DNA of 62,566 nucleotides from Metabacillus niabensis (GTDB taxonomy: Bacteria; Bacillota; Bacilli; Bacillales; Bacillaceae), in assembly GCF_020524345.1 (NCBI RefSeq), contig NZ_JAIVLH010000025.1, positions 1 through 62,566 of the forward strand. Direction: 5' to 3'. Positions 15,382 through 22,776 of this stretch are shown piece after piece; within the stretch, counting starts at the first letter, position 1, and every line of letters starts with the position of its first letter. Under the pieces are notes generated by a model, which saw nothing but the letters and a program-made list of their open reading frames with translations, did not search any database and was not told the origin of the DNA. Position numbers and translations under genes: made by a program.

Positions 15382-15852
15382 ATGAACTCTGTTGATTTAA
15401 TTATTTTAAACTTTAATGAAATTCGAAGAAGAAGTATAAAGGTTTGGACATCTATTCCAGATGAATACCTTCTATGGAAGCCAGATCACGAGGCCATGAA
15501 TTGCCTAGAAATGATTAGACATGTACTGGAAAGCGAATATTACTATCATTTGGCCATTCAAAATAGAGGTAGTTTATCTATTTTCAACTCCCCTTTCGAA
15601 AATCGGCCTTTCACATCTGTAAAAGCAGAATTAGAATTTGCAGATACATATAGAAATCAGTTTATCGATACGATCAAAGATTTTTCACAGGAAGATTTAG
15701 AGAACATACTGATAGACAGATCTGATGTAGGCTACATAAGGAAATTAGGTGATATGCTACTTCGTGTTGCCTATCACGAATCTGTCCATACAGGACAGCT
15801 ATTGGATTATTTAAGAATAGCAGGCGTTCCAAGAATACGTATTTGGGATTAA
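15382..15852 (+). CDS. DinB family protein
   Basis: 156 residues of the DinB/YfiT four-helix fold. Conserved histidines lie in EMIRHVLESEYYYH and in YHESVHTGQLLDYLR near the C-terminus. DinB of Bacillus subtilis is a damage-inducible gene of unknown biochemical role. Here a LexA-like box sits in the promoter, which suggests the same control. ATG 15382 follows AAAGGAGG. A terminator follows the stop. Confidence 0.85.
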   Translation: MNSVDLIILNFNEIRRRSIKVWTSIPDEYLLWKPDHEAMNCLEMIRHVLESEYYYHLAIQNRGSLSIFNSPFENRPFTSVKAELEFADTYRNQFIDTIKDFSQEDLENILIDRSDVGYIRKLGDMLLRVAYHESVHTGQLLDYLRIAGVPRIRIWD

Positions 15853-15863
15853 TTTGTTTGATT

Positions 15864-15893
15864 GGTGTATTCACAAAGTGATACACCTTTTTT
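15864..15893 (+). terminator. Terminator after DinB gene
   Basis: Stem GGTGTAT/ATACACC (15864-15870, 15881-15887) with an inner CAC/GTG pair and a six-T run. Confidence 0.8.
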
Positions 15894-16063
15894 CTATCTT
15901 TTCTAATCCTGCAAAAGTACTCTTTTTAGTTACAGAAAAGTTGAGTTTGCTACTTCATTCTTTAAGCGAATTGCACGTATTAATAACCCATTTTTCACAA
16001 AAAAAATAAAGTTCCATTTTATTGCCGATATACATTTAAGTGTAAACGAAAGGAGCAAGATTT

Positions 16064-16165
16064 ATGGAAAAAACGGTTTCGCAAGGCAATCAATCTAATC
16101 CATATGATCTACTCATACAAATAAATAGTTTAAAGAGTTTTGTCAACAATCCATTTCTTAGGTGA
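16064..16165 (+). pseudogene. Truncated Spo0E-like gene copy
   Basis: ATG 16064 behind AAAGGAG gives MEKTVSQGNQSNPYDLLIQI, closely matching the start of the intact gene at 28777 (MKHTVSHGNQLNPYDLLVQI). After LKS the match is lost and TGA follows at 33 codons. The upstream 80 bp also resemble those of the intact gene. It is a broken duplicate missing the SQ-LD phosphatase signature. Confidence 0.6.
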
Positions 16166-16242
16166 AATGCCCCCTCAAGAATCCATCGTTCCGAAGTGTA
16201 CTCTGATAGTATGTAAAATACTTATTTACCTAACCTGCCATT

Positions 16243-17000
16243 CTAGACATTTCCTAGATAACTTCGCGTAATGTTTTGGAGTACAATGTTTCCATTTTCA
16301 CTGTACCTTTCGAATAACTCTGAAAGAAGATAAACAAAACGTTTATACTCTTTGTCAGTTTCTTTCGGAGCATAGGACGCTGATAAATTCCTCCCTAAAA
16401 ACCCTTCATAATCATATTGCAAATCATTTTGATACTTCTTAAATTCATACTTTCCTTTCTTAAAAAAACAGTTAAACATTTCTGGAGATTCCTCCATTCC
16501 ACCACTAAATCCTTTGAAATTCGGACAGGTTTTTTGGCAAATTACTGCAATTTCTTTAGTCATTGGATTAGTTAAATCTCTACTATTCCAAACAAGAGCG
16601 ACATTTGCCTTTTGTTTCAATATCCGCTGGCATTCAATTTTGAATGCTTTTTTATCGAACCAATGAAATGCTTGGGCAACAGTTACTAAATCAATACTTT
16701 CCCCTTTTAATGTGGTATGTTCAGCTGTTGCTTTAATTGATGTATAACGAGAATATTGTTTTAATGATTGCTCAGCCAACTTTCTCATGTCATCATTTGG
16801 CTCTACTCCAATAACATTTAAACCTTTTTCAAGCAACTGAAGGCTAAAAATCCCAGTACCTGAACCAATATCGGCAACATTTTGATCCTCTTTCAGTTGG
16901 TTTGATGAAAATAAATAATTAAAATATTCATTTGGGTAATGTGGCGATATTTCGCATATATATCGGCTTTGTCGGTAAAGTTTTCTGTTGTTTTTTTCAC
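16243..17000 (-). pseudogene. SAM methyltransferase, frameshifted N-terminus
   Basis: From GTG 17000 (AAGGTAG before it) the frame reads KKTTENFTDKADIYAKYRH, then is lost. One base on, it continues as YPNEYFNYLFSSNQL, VADIGSGTGIFSLQLLEK (SAM motif I) and VIGVEPNDDM, and then normally to LGNV at 16243. A missing C near 16943 (CGCCAC in place of expected CGCCCAC) explains the break. The repaired protein would be about 252 residues, a class I methyltransferase of the Methyltransf_11 type; substrate unknown. Confidence 0.75.
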
Positions 17001-17031
17001 AATACTACCTTCTTCCCCTCGATAGTAAGTT

Positions 17032-17107
17032 CAGATCCATCTACATAAGTACCCCCTTCTAGTCTCACTAGGTCTACCACTTATGTAGATGGATCTGCCT
17101 CCGTGAT
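17032..17107. repeat. Perfect 19-bp inverted repeat
   Basis: Arm 17032-17050 (CAGATCCATCTACATAAGT) is exactly repeated in inverse at 17089-17107, with a 38-nt centre that itself holds CTAG-N5-CTAG. No T-run follows, so it is not a typical terminator. It may be a miniature element or paired IS ends. Confidence 0.7.
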
Positions 17108-17170
17108 TTAAGATTCCCAATAATATCTCGTGATTTTTGTGAGAACGAACTTTTCTCAATATATAACGTA

Positions 17171-17202
17171 AAAAATCGGGTTTTTTCCTTACGCTCCCGA
17201 TG
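17171..17202 (-). terminator. Terminator of GNAT gene
   Basis: On the minus strand, ATCGGG pairs with CCCGAT and a run of T follows. It lies about 25 bp past the GNAT stop codon. Confidence 0.65.
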
Positions 17203-17221
17203 GTTGCTTAATACAACCATA

Positions 17222-17674
17222 TTAAATTTCCTTTATAAAAGAAGTTAGAGAAAGGCGGTCTGTTACTTTTGTTTCTCCTGCTTTTATAAATCCATTTTGC
17301 AAATAGAAGGTTACAGCTGGTATATTTTTGGATCCAGTTGACACGATCATTGTTTCATTTCCTTTATTATTGCTTTCAATGAACTTCAATAGCATCTTGG
17401 CCATTCCTTTTCTAAAATGTTTAGGATGCACTATTAACCTATGTATATCAATTACTCCATTTTCTGCTGTTATAGAAATGACTCCGCATAACTCTTCATT
17501 GATAAAATAGCCAAAGAAAGTCTCTCCACATTGTTGTAGAGTGTCAACTGTGTCTTTTAATGGCGGTATTTCATAAAAGTCAATTATTTCTGCCTCTATC
17601 TTATATGAAAGTAGTTGAATGTGTAATACTTCTTGGGCAAGTATTGGATTCGTCATATCAATTTTTTTAATCAT
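17222..17674 (-). CDS. GNAT N-acetyltransferase
   Basis: 150 residues. The acetyl-CoA binding core is clear: IHRLIVHPKHFRKGMAKMLL (beta4 and the R/Q-x-x-G loop), with VTFYLQNGFIKAGE near the end. It transfers an acetyl group to an unknown amine. ATG 17674 follows GGGGG. Monocistronic with its own terminator. A faint repeat A trace lies upstream at 17733-17762. Confidence 0.85.
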   Translation of the reverse strand: MIKKIDMTNPILAQEVLHIQLLSYKIEAEIIDFYEIPPLKDTVDTLQQCGETFFGYFINEELCGVISITAENGVIDIHRLIVHPKHFRKGMAKMLLKFIESNNKGNETMIVSTGSKNIPAVTFYLQNGFIKAGETKVTDRLSLTSFIKEI

Positions 17675-17732
17675 AGCTTTCCCCCGTATCCTTTTTAATT
17701 AGATTGCCCATTTATATATTGAAGTCACTGGT

Positions 17733-17762
17733 TTTATTCAAAAACAGCCCTTCGTATATTGA
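17733..17762 (-). repeat. Repeat family A, faint trace
   Basis: TTATTCAAAAACAGCCCTT and TATTGAAA resemble the right half of copy 13. Weak. Confidence 0.25.
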
Positions 17763-17887
17763 AAATTATTGGCTCTTGAACTTCACCAAAGATTTATAAA
17801 ACTCGTTTATATAAGAAAGAAGAATAAATTGTTCTCCTATGAGAAATACTTACCTAAGAAAAATCCAATATTATGAGGAGTTCTTCA

Positions 17888-18895
17888 ATGAATACTAAAC
17901 ATACTGTAGGTTTATCATCAACTGAAATTGCAGGATTATGGGCCACTTATATTAATGATAGCATGTCTATCTGTCTCTCGAAGCATTTCATGGAACAGTC
18001 GAACAACGAAGATGTTAAACCTATTATTCAATTAACGTTAGATATATCACAAAAACATATTGAGGAAATCAAGAATATTTTTAAAAAGGAGAATTTCCCT
18101 ATTCCAAAGGGATTTTCCGATGAAGATATTGACCTTTCAGCTCCACCTTTGTTTTTTAATTTATTTCCTGTCAGTTATGCTTACGGGATGAGTCGTATGT
18201 CTATGGTAAACTATAGTATGCTAATTTCTAATGTTGCCCGCGAAGATATTCGATCTTTCTTCTCTAAGTGTTTAACTTCCACATTGGATCTTTATAATAC
18301 ATTAGTAAATTTAATGCTTTCAAAAGGAATATACGACCGCCCAACAATGATCCCTTATCCCGATAAAGTTGAATTTATTAAGGAGAAGGAAACTTTTTTA
18401 TCCAAATGGTTCGAGAAGAAGCGTCCTCTAAATGTTCTTGAACTATCTGAAATATTTTTTAACATTGAAAGGAACTATTTTGCTTTCGTTTTACTCACTG
18501 GATTTATTCAAGTTGTAAAAGATGACCAAATAAAAAAATTTTTGACAAAAGGAAAAGAATTAGCACAAAAACAAATTCAGTTCCTAAACCAAACTTTAAT
18601 CAAGGAAGATCTGCTTGGCACTATAATGGTTAACTCGGAAGTGTCAACTTCTACTTCATCTCCTTTTTCAGAAAAGCTCATCATGAACCTTGTGACTATA
18701 CTCAATACTCAAGGAATAACCTATATTGGTCATGCATTAGCTTCATCAGCACGAATAGACCTCGCTACTGAATATTCAAAACTTATTCCTGAAATATTGC
18801 AGTATGGTAAGGAGGGCACCGACATTTTGATCGAAAGAGGATGGCTTGAAGAACCACCACACACTCCGAATAGGAAGGAGTTGGCGGAAAATTAG
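17888..18895 (+). CDS. DUF3231 family protein
   Basis: 335 residues from ATG 17888, chosen for the GAGGAG upstream rather than an in-frame ATG 15 bp earlier. Two similar halves of about 165 residues are visible, each starting with a helix like LSSTEIAGLWATYINDSMSI and LNVLELSEIFFNIERNYF. This gives the tandem four-helix, ferritin-like layout of DUF3231. The family is common in spore-formers; its function is unknown. A strong terminator follows. Confidence 0.85.
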   Translation: MNTKHTVGLSSTEIAGLWATYINDSMSICLSKHFMEQSNNEDVKPIIQLTLDISQKHIEEIKNIFKKENFPIPKGFSDEDIDLSAPPLFFNLFPVSYAYGMSRMSMVNYSMLISNVAREDIRSFFSKCLTSTLDLYNTLVNLMLSKGIYDRPTMIPYPDKVEFIKEKETFLSKWFEKKRPLNVLELSEIFFNIERNYFAFVLLTGFIQVVKDDQIKKFLTKGKELAQKQIQFLNQTLIKEDLLGTIMVNSEVSTSTSSPFSEKLIMNLVTILNTQGITYIGHALASSARIDLATEYSKLIPEILQYGKEGTDILIERGWLEEPPHTPNRKELAEN

Positions 18896-18900
18896 ATTTC

Positions 18901-18942
18901 AAATGGAACAAGGGATCCCAAAGATCTCTTGTTCCATTTTTA
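18901..18942 (+). terminator. Terminator after DUF3231 gene
   Basis: A long stem, AAATGGAACAAG with CTTGTTCCATTT, followed by T's. It may work in both directions. Confidence 0.8.
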
Positions 18943-18971
18943 GCAAAATCCATCGTTTTAGCAAATTAGTA

Positions 18972-19355
18972 TTACATAAAACAAAAAAATGTTTTAACAT
19001 TAATATTTACATTCATTCTAATTCGTAAATTACTCAACAGGTTCAACAGTAGTGTATTAATTTGTAATGGAAAACTTTCCATTATCGTACCATCATATCC
19101 TACTTTTATTTTGTCTCCTAGTTGAAATGTTTCTGTAGGGTTAACCGAAAGATTGACAGATACTCTACTACCAGAACTAAGAATTTCTCCTTCTACAATG
19201 TCTACAAGTCCGATTTGATTATCCGTAATTTCTTCAATTGTTCCGATAAATGTTGCTTTTACCTCTTTCTTTTCATTTTTGGTATCTTCTGAATTACATC
19301 CATATAGTAAACAACTTAATAAAATTGCAATGAACAAACTCCTTCTTTTTATCAA
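18972..19355 (-). CDS. DUF3221 lipoprotein, probably frameshifted end
   Basis: TTG 19355 follows AAAGGAG. A lipoprotein signal (SLFIAILLSCLLYGC) is followed by a DUF3221/YobA-like domain: TFIGTIEEITDNQIG, ILSSGSRVSVNLS and FQLGDKIKVGYDG. After IMESFPLQINT the written frame continues in an unlikely tail (LLLNLLSNLRIRMN). One base on, it would read TTVEPVE and stop at 19030, which fits the family's usual end. A one-base insertion near 19045 is likely. It would be anchored on the outer face of the membrane; function unknown. Confidence 0.7.
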   Translation of the reverse strand: MIKRRSLFIAILLSCLLYGCNSEDTKNEKKEVKATFIGTIEEITDNQIGLVDIVEGEILSSGSRVSVNLSVNPTETFQLGDKIKVGYDGTIMESFPLQINTLLLNLLSNLRIRMNVNINVKTFFCFM

Positions 19356-19515
19356 TATAAATCTCTCCTTTAGTAAAAATCTCCTTCCCTAAATTAGTTG
19401 AAGAAATGGGCATTAAAGTTACAGTTTCAAAAGAAAGAATAACGGATAGAAGGTGTCCATCCTCAATAAGTATTAATAACACTCATCCTTAGTTACTCAT
19501 AATGAAAGTTTTTAT

Positions 19516-19544
19516 GAAAAAACTTACAGATTTATCGTCTGTAA
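19516..19544 (-). terminator. Terminator of alpha/beta hydrolase gene
   Basis: Minus-strand stem TTACAGA/TCTGTAA followed by GTTTTTT, just after the stop at 19549. Confidence 0.7.
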
Positions 19545-19548
19545 CTGA

Positions 19549-20406
19549 TTATTTCGTGTGAAGTTCTAATTGTCTCAAAATCCATTGCATACGTTCTTTA
19601 TAAGCGGTATGACATTCTTTGAAAAGATGGTCCGTTTCATACCAAGCAACTTCCTTCGGTGAACTTGCAACATCGTAAAATGTATGTGCTTGGTCTTTTG
19701 ATATAAATTCGTCATTGCGGCTAAATTGAAAGAAAAGTGATGCAGGTGCAGCTTTTTTTATGTAATGAACTGCATCCAATAGCTCAATTTCAGAGATAAA
19801 TTTATTAAACTGTTCCCTGGTTAGCTTATTACGAATCAACTCAGCTAATGGGTGTTCGCTTGATTTATGCCAAGTAGATACATTAGAGAGTCCTGCCATA
19901 AGAACATATGCCTTAATGCGGTTCTCAACTCCAGCAAGCACCCCGCCCCAAGTAGCCCCCAAACTATGACCAACATATGCAAGTCGATTAGAATCTACAT
20001 TTTCTAAGCTTGAAAGCAGGTCAATTCCCCTTTGAAGGTCTACAACTGTCTGAATGTATCCCTGAATGTTGACCACTTCCTCAACCATAAGGTTTAGCTT
20101 ATGTTCTTGAGACAAAGATTGAGGCGGAGTTTTTCGCATAGAAGGTGCATCAATTAAAAGAGAAATTACCCCTTTCGAAGCTAAATCCACAGCTTCCGAT
20201 AGAAACGTTGTTCGATCCCCTTGGCCAGGGTGCAAAAAAACCGCTGCTGGAAAAGACTTCCCTTCTTTATTGGGAACAACTAAATAAGCAGGTACGTTCC
20301 CACTAAGCGGGCTTAAATAGGATAAATCCCTAACTGTATACCCATCCTTCCTAATAATTGAAAGTTCTTTAAAACCTAAAGGCAACGAACGCTCATACTC
20401 AAACAC
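19549..20406 (-). CDS. Alpha/beta hydrolase
   Basis: 285 residues from GTG 20406, behind GAGGAG at good spacing; GTG 20415 is also possible. The fold markers are AAVFLHPGQGDRTTF (oxyanion region), the nucleophile elbow YVGHSLGAT, an acid in FFQFSRNDEFI and the final histidine in ETDHLFKEC. It resembles dienelactone hydrolase or acyl-peptidase-like esterases. Substrate unknown, cytoplasmic. Repeat A copy 12 lies upstream, between this gene and the DUF1349 gene. Confidence 0.82.
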   Translation of the reverse strand: MFEYERSLPLGFKELSIIRKDGYTVRDLSYLSPLSGNVPAYLVVPNKEGKSFPAAVFLHPGQGDRTTFLSEAVDLASKGVISLLIDAPSMRKTPPQSLSQEHKLNLMVEEVVNIQGYIQTVVDLQRGIDLLSSLENVDSNRLAYVGHSLGATWGGVLAGVENRIKAYVLMAGLSNVSTWHKSSEHPLAELIRNKLTREQFNKFISEIELLDAVHYIKKAAPASLFFQFSRNDEFISKDQAHTFYDVASSPKEVAWYETDHLFKECHTAYKERMQWILRQLELHTK

Positions 20407-20497
20407 TAATACCACTCTCCTCGGATAGTTTAGTAATGTATGAATCTACAAATCAAATATACCACATTTTCCCATTTCTAGACACTTATATCGTTTA

Positions 20498-20566
20498 TTC
20501 AACAATCCTTAAACATGCTCAAAAAAAACGCTTTATCTTTGATCAAGATAAGCGCTTCGTTACTGA
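20498..20566 (-). repeat. Repeat family A, copy 12
   Basis: TTCAACAATCCTTAAACAT, then a strong stem TTATCTTTGATCAAGATAA and AGCGCTTCG. On the minus strand the stem is followed by eight T's, a classic terminator. It lies 30 bp past the DUF1349 gene stop (20597). Confidence 0.75.
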
Positions 20567-20596
20567 ATTTTATTTTAAGAAAGTAACCTTTTGATA

Positions 20597-21235
20597 TTAT
20601 AGGTAAGCTTCTTTTGGATCAGAAGAAAGCTCTTCAATAGTAAGAAAATCAAAACGCACAGTAAGATCCTTTCCTTGAGGGCTGCATGCGAATAATCCGG
20701 CTGAAATTGTTGAATCAGACGGAATATCCAAGTGAGCTATGCGTATTTGCATCCATTCTTTTCCATCCAAGGAAAAATCAACATAACAATTTTGATCAAT
20801 CCTGGATACTCGAAAATATTGGTCAATCTCTTTAGACTCCATATATTGTGTGGACCAGTCAGAGTAACCCCCATTTGTAACTACTGTCCCCATTTTACTC
20901 AAAGTATTTGTTATAAACTCTAGAGAAGTTTTAACCCACACATTCTTTGAAAAGCGAATCATCAACCCTGCGTGATCATACTTTGACTTTGGATAAGTTT
21001 TGACCTTTGTTGTCATCCTAAAATTCTTGTCTGTATTCATATAAAGAAAATGACCATTATCTGCTTCAAAACCGTAATGTGTTTTTTGCCAGTAATCTGT
21101 TTCCTGATCGGTATTTAAAACCAATTGAGAACTCGTTGTGTCAATCATCCATTTCTTAGGTTCACAACGCCATTTTAGTAAGCTATTTAATTGTTCACTT
21201 TGAAATTTCTCCTCAAGAATCCATTGTCCCCCCAA
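20597..21235 (-). CDS. DUF1349 (concanavalin-like) protein
   Basis: 212 residues from TTG 21235 behind GGAGGGG. The beta-rich sequence carries the DUF1349 pattern: HYGFEADNGHFLYM, YDHAGLMIRFSKNVWVKTSL, the MGTVVTNGGYSDWS turn and AGLFACSPQGKDLTVRFDF. Members are probably carbohydrate-related or stress proteins of lectin-like fold. A single-gene unit closed by repeat A copy 12. Confidence 0.85.
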   Translation of the reverse strand: MGGQWILEEKFQSEQLNSLLKWRCEPKKWMIDTTSSQLVLNTDQETDYWQKTHYGFEADNGHFLYMNTDKNFRMTTKVKTYPKSKYDHAGLMIRFSKNVWVKTSLEFITNTLSKMGTVVTNGGYSDWSTQYMESKEIDQYFRVSRIDQNCYVDFSLDGKEWMQIRIAHLDIPSDSTISAGLFACSPQGKDLTVRFDFLTIEELSSDPKEAYL

Positions 21236-21317
21236 CTAAACCCCTCCATTTTTTTACAATTATTACCTTTCTTATTCATTATACTGCATCTGTCCTTATT
21301 TATAAAAGAGTTCGTAA

Positions 21318-21797
21318 TTAAACTAAATTCTCTAAATATCCCTTTCTCTTTTTCATCTTTAAATAAATTAAAAATGCTAGAGCTAAATGAATAATTCCAA
21401 GAGAAGTAAAGATCTTGGCAAAGTATCTACCTCCTATTGTTGGGGAGTCTGTTACAATTGCTCCAATTAAAAAGGTTATAATACACAGGAATAGGTAATA
21501 TGTCATTCTTTTCCTATCACTTTTTAAGAGCAAGTAACCACTTAAAGTCAATATATAAAATAAGCTTAAAATAATAAACGACGGATAGATAGGGCTAAAT
21601 TTTGCTGCATATATAAAATGATCTAATTGTGATAAATCTGCTCTACTTGTAATTTCACCATTTAGTAATTTCGAAAAATAGGCAGAGTATTTCCATTCCC
21701 AAGGGTTTTCTCTTATAGCACTTCCTTCATACCATGCAGCAAACATTGAAAAAACCATTACCATAAATGCTATTAAGTACTGAATCAAATATTTCAC
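21318..21797 (-). CDS. DUF4306-like membrane protein
   Basis: 159 residues with four predicted membrane helices: residues about 5-22, 70-90, 100-115 and 132-147. The stretch SMFAAWYEGSAIRENPWEWK and the following hydrophilic loop match the DUF4306 (YjdJ-like) group of Bacillus membrane proteins as far as memory allows. Function unknown. ATG 21797 follows AAAGGGGG. Confidence 0.65.
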   Translation of the reverse strand: MKYLIQYLIAFMVMVFSMFAAWYEGSAIRENPWEWKYSAYFSKLLNGEITSRADLSQLDHFIYAAKFSPIYPSFIILSLFYILTLSGYLLLKSDRKRMTYYLFLCIITFLIGAIVTDSPTIGGRYFAKIFTSLGIIHLALAFLIYLKMKKRKGYLENLV

Positions 21798-21945
21798 AAA
21801 AACATTCCCCCTTTAATGAAAATGACATTTCTATATTACAATCTATTTACCAGAACGAACGGTGTTATTGGAATGGCAAAGAGAACAAGTAAACCCTTCT
21901 TTACAATTCCCCTCTGAAACCTCTTTAAATAGAAATAATACCTTT

Positions 21946-22041
21946 CTACCTATTAATCAAAATGATAAATATTACTATTGTGATTAATAATGCTATGATT
22001 ACAGAAGCAATTATAAACTTACATCGTTCAACATTATTCAT
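21946..22041 (-). CDS. Possible 31-aa membrane peptide
   Basis: The minus-strand frame MNNVERCKFIIASVIIALLI, then TIVIFIILINR, is one hydrophobic helix. No clear ribosome site is seen, so this is doubtful. Confidence 0.3.
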   Translation of the reverse strand: MNNVERCKFIIASVIIALLITIVIFIILINR

Positions 22042-22157
22042 AAAGTATACACTCGACACTCTTTTACATTCATTTCAACATACCACCTATAATTTTAACA
22101 TAAATATCCATATTTCTTTAAGTGGTTATTCAATATGTTGAAGGTTTAAATTAATCT

Positions 22158-22328
22158 CTAATTACCTCCATCCTTTTTATTGTTTTGATATATCTTTTTC
22201 AAAGTATGATTTATGTTATTAAGGCTCAATAAAATAAATCCAAGCATAATAAATGTTACGATCTCTCCTGTAAAGAAAGATAATACTCCTAGTATTAAAA
22301 AATAAAAACCATACCACCAATTACTCAT
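22158..22328 (-). CDS. Small membrane protein, 56 aa
   Basis: ATG 22328 behind CGAGGTTAG; 56 residues. MSNWWYGFYFLILGVLSFF and the GEIVTFIMLGFILLSLNN segment give two membrane helices, then a polar tail (KKIYQNNKKDGGN). The coherent layout supports a real gene. No function is known. Confidence 0.6.
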   Translation of the reverse strand: MSNWWYGFYFLILGVLSFFTGEIVTFIMLGFILLSLNNINHTLKKIYQNNKKDGGN

Positions 22329-22537
22329 TATCTAACCTCGTTTCTATGGTATATCTCCTAAACTCTTATTTTTCTCCAAAATCTAGTTTCATTCACATTT
22401 ACTACTGTTTCTCTAACCATTTGTTTCCTACAGTATATTTTTCTTCTTTTTTTACTTAACCCAATTACTGCAAGTATAGTTTTTGTACGTTGCTACACTA
22501 TTCCTTCCTAATATTAACATATTATGTCTATTCGTTA
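22329..22537. other. Intergenic, nothing recognised
   Basis: AT-rich DNA between the small membrane gene and repeat A copy 13. It may hold the promoter of the small gene. Confidence 0.35.
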
Positions 22538-22608
22538 TTGCAACAACTGGTTCAATAAATAAAAAAAGCGACTATCTTTATTCAAGAACAGCACTTGATT
22601 GCGGAAGA
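22538..22608 (-). repeat. Repeat family A, copy 13
   Basis: TGCAACAACTGGTTCAATAA, AAAAAAAGCGACTATC, TTTATTCAAGAACAGC and ACTTGATTGCGGAAGATT. It lies about 170 bp past the end of the PAP2 gene, beyond that gene's own terminator. Confidence 0.6.
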
Positions 22609-22673
22609 TTGCTCTTGACTGTGATACTGTTTGTTTTAGCGCTAATCCATCATACTGGATTTTCCCAATAAAG

Positions 22674-22707
22674 AGTAAAAAAGACCACTATTTTTTATTA
22701 GTGGTCT
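22674..22707 (-). terminator. Terminator of PAP2 phosphatase gene
   Basis: Stem AGACCACTA/TAGTGGTCT (22682-22690, 22699-22707) with T's following on the minus strand. Confidence 0.8.
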
Positions 22708-22776
22708 CAAGGCCTCTCTCCCAGAAGTCGGGGATTTCTTCACCCCCTCCTACCAGTTTCAAATCACCAAACGCTA

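Noticed and set aside
17032-17107. Terminator for the methyltransferase or GNAT gene
   Set aside because: The centre is too long and no T-run follows either arm; the GNAT gene has its own terminator at 17171-17202.
19376-19482. A 62-residue minus-strand frame upstream of the DUF3221 gene
   Set aside because: It overlaps the lipoprotein start, has no recognisable domain and looks like promoter-region DNA.
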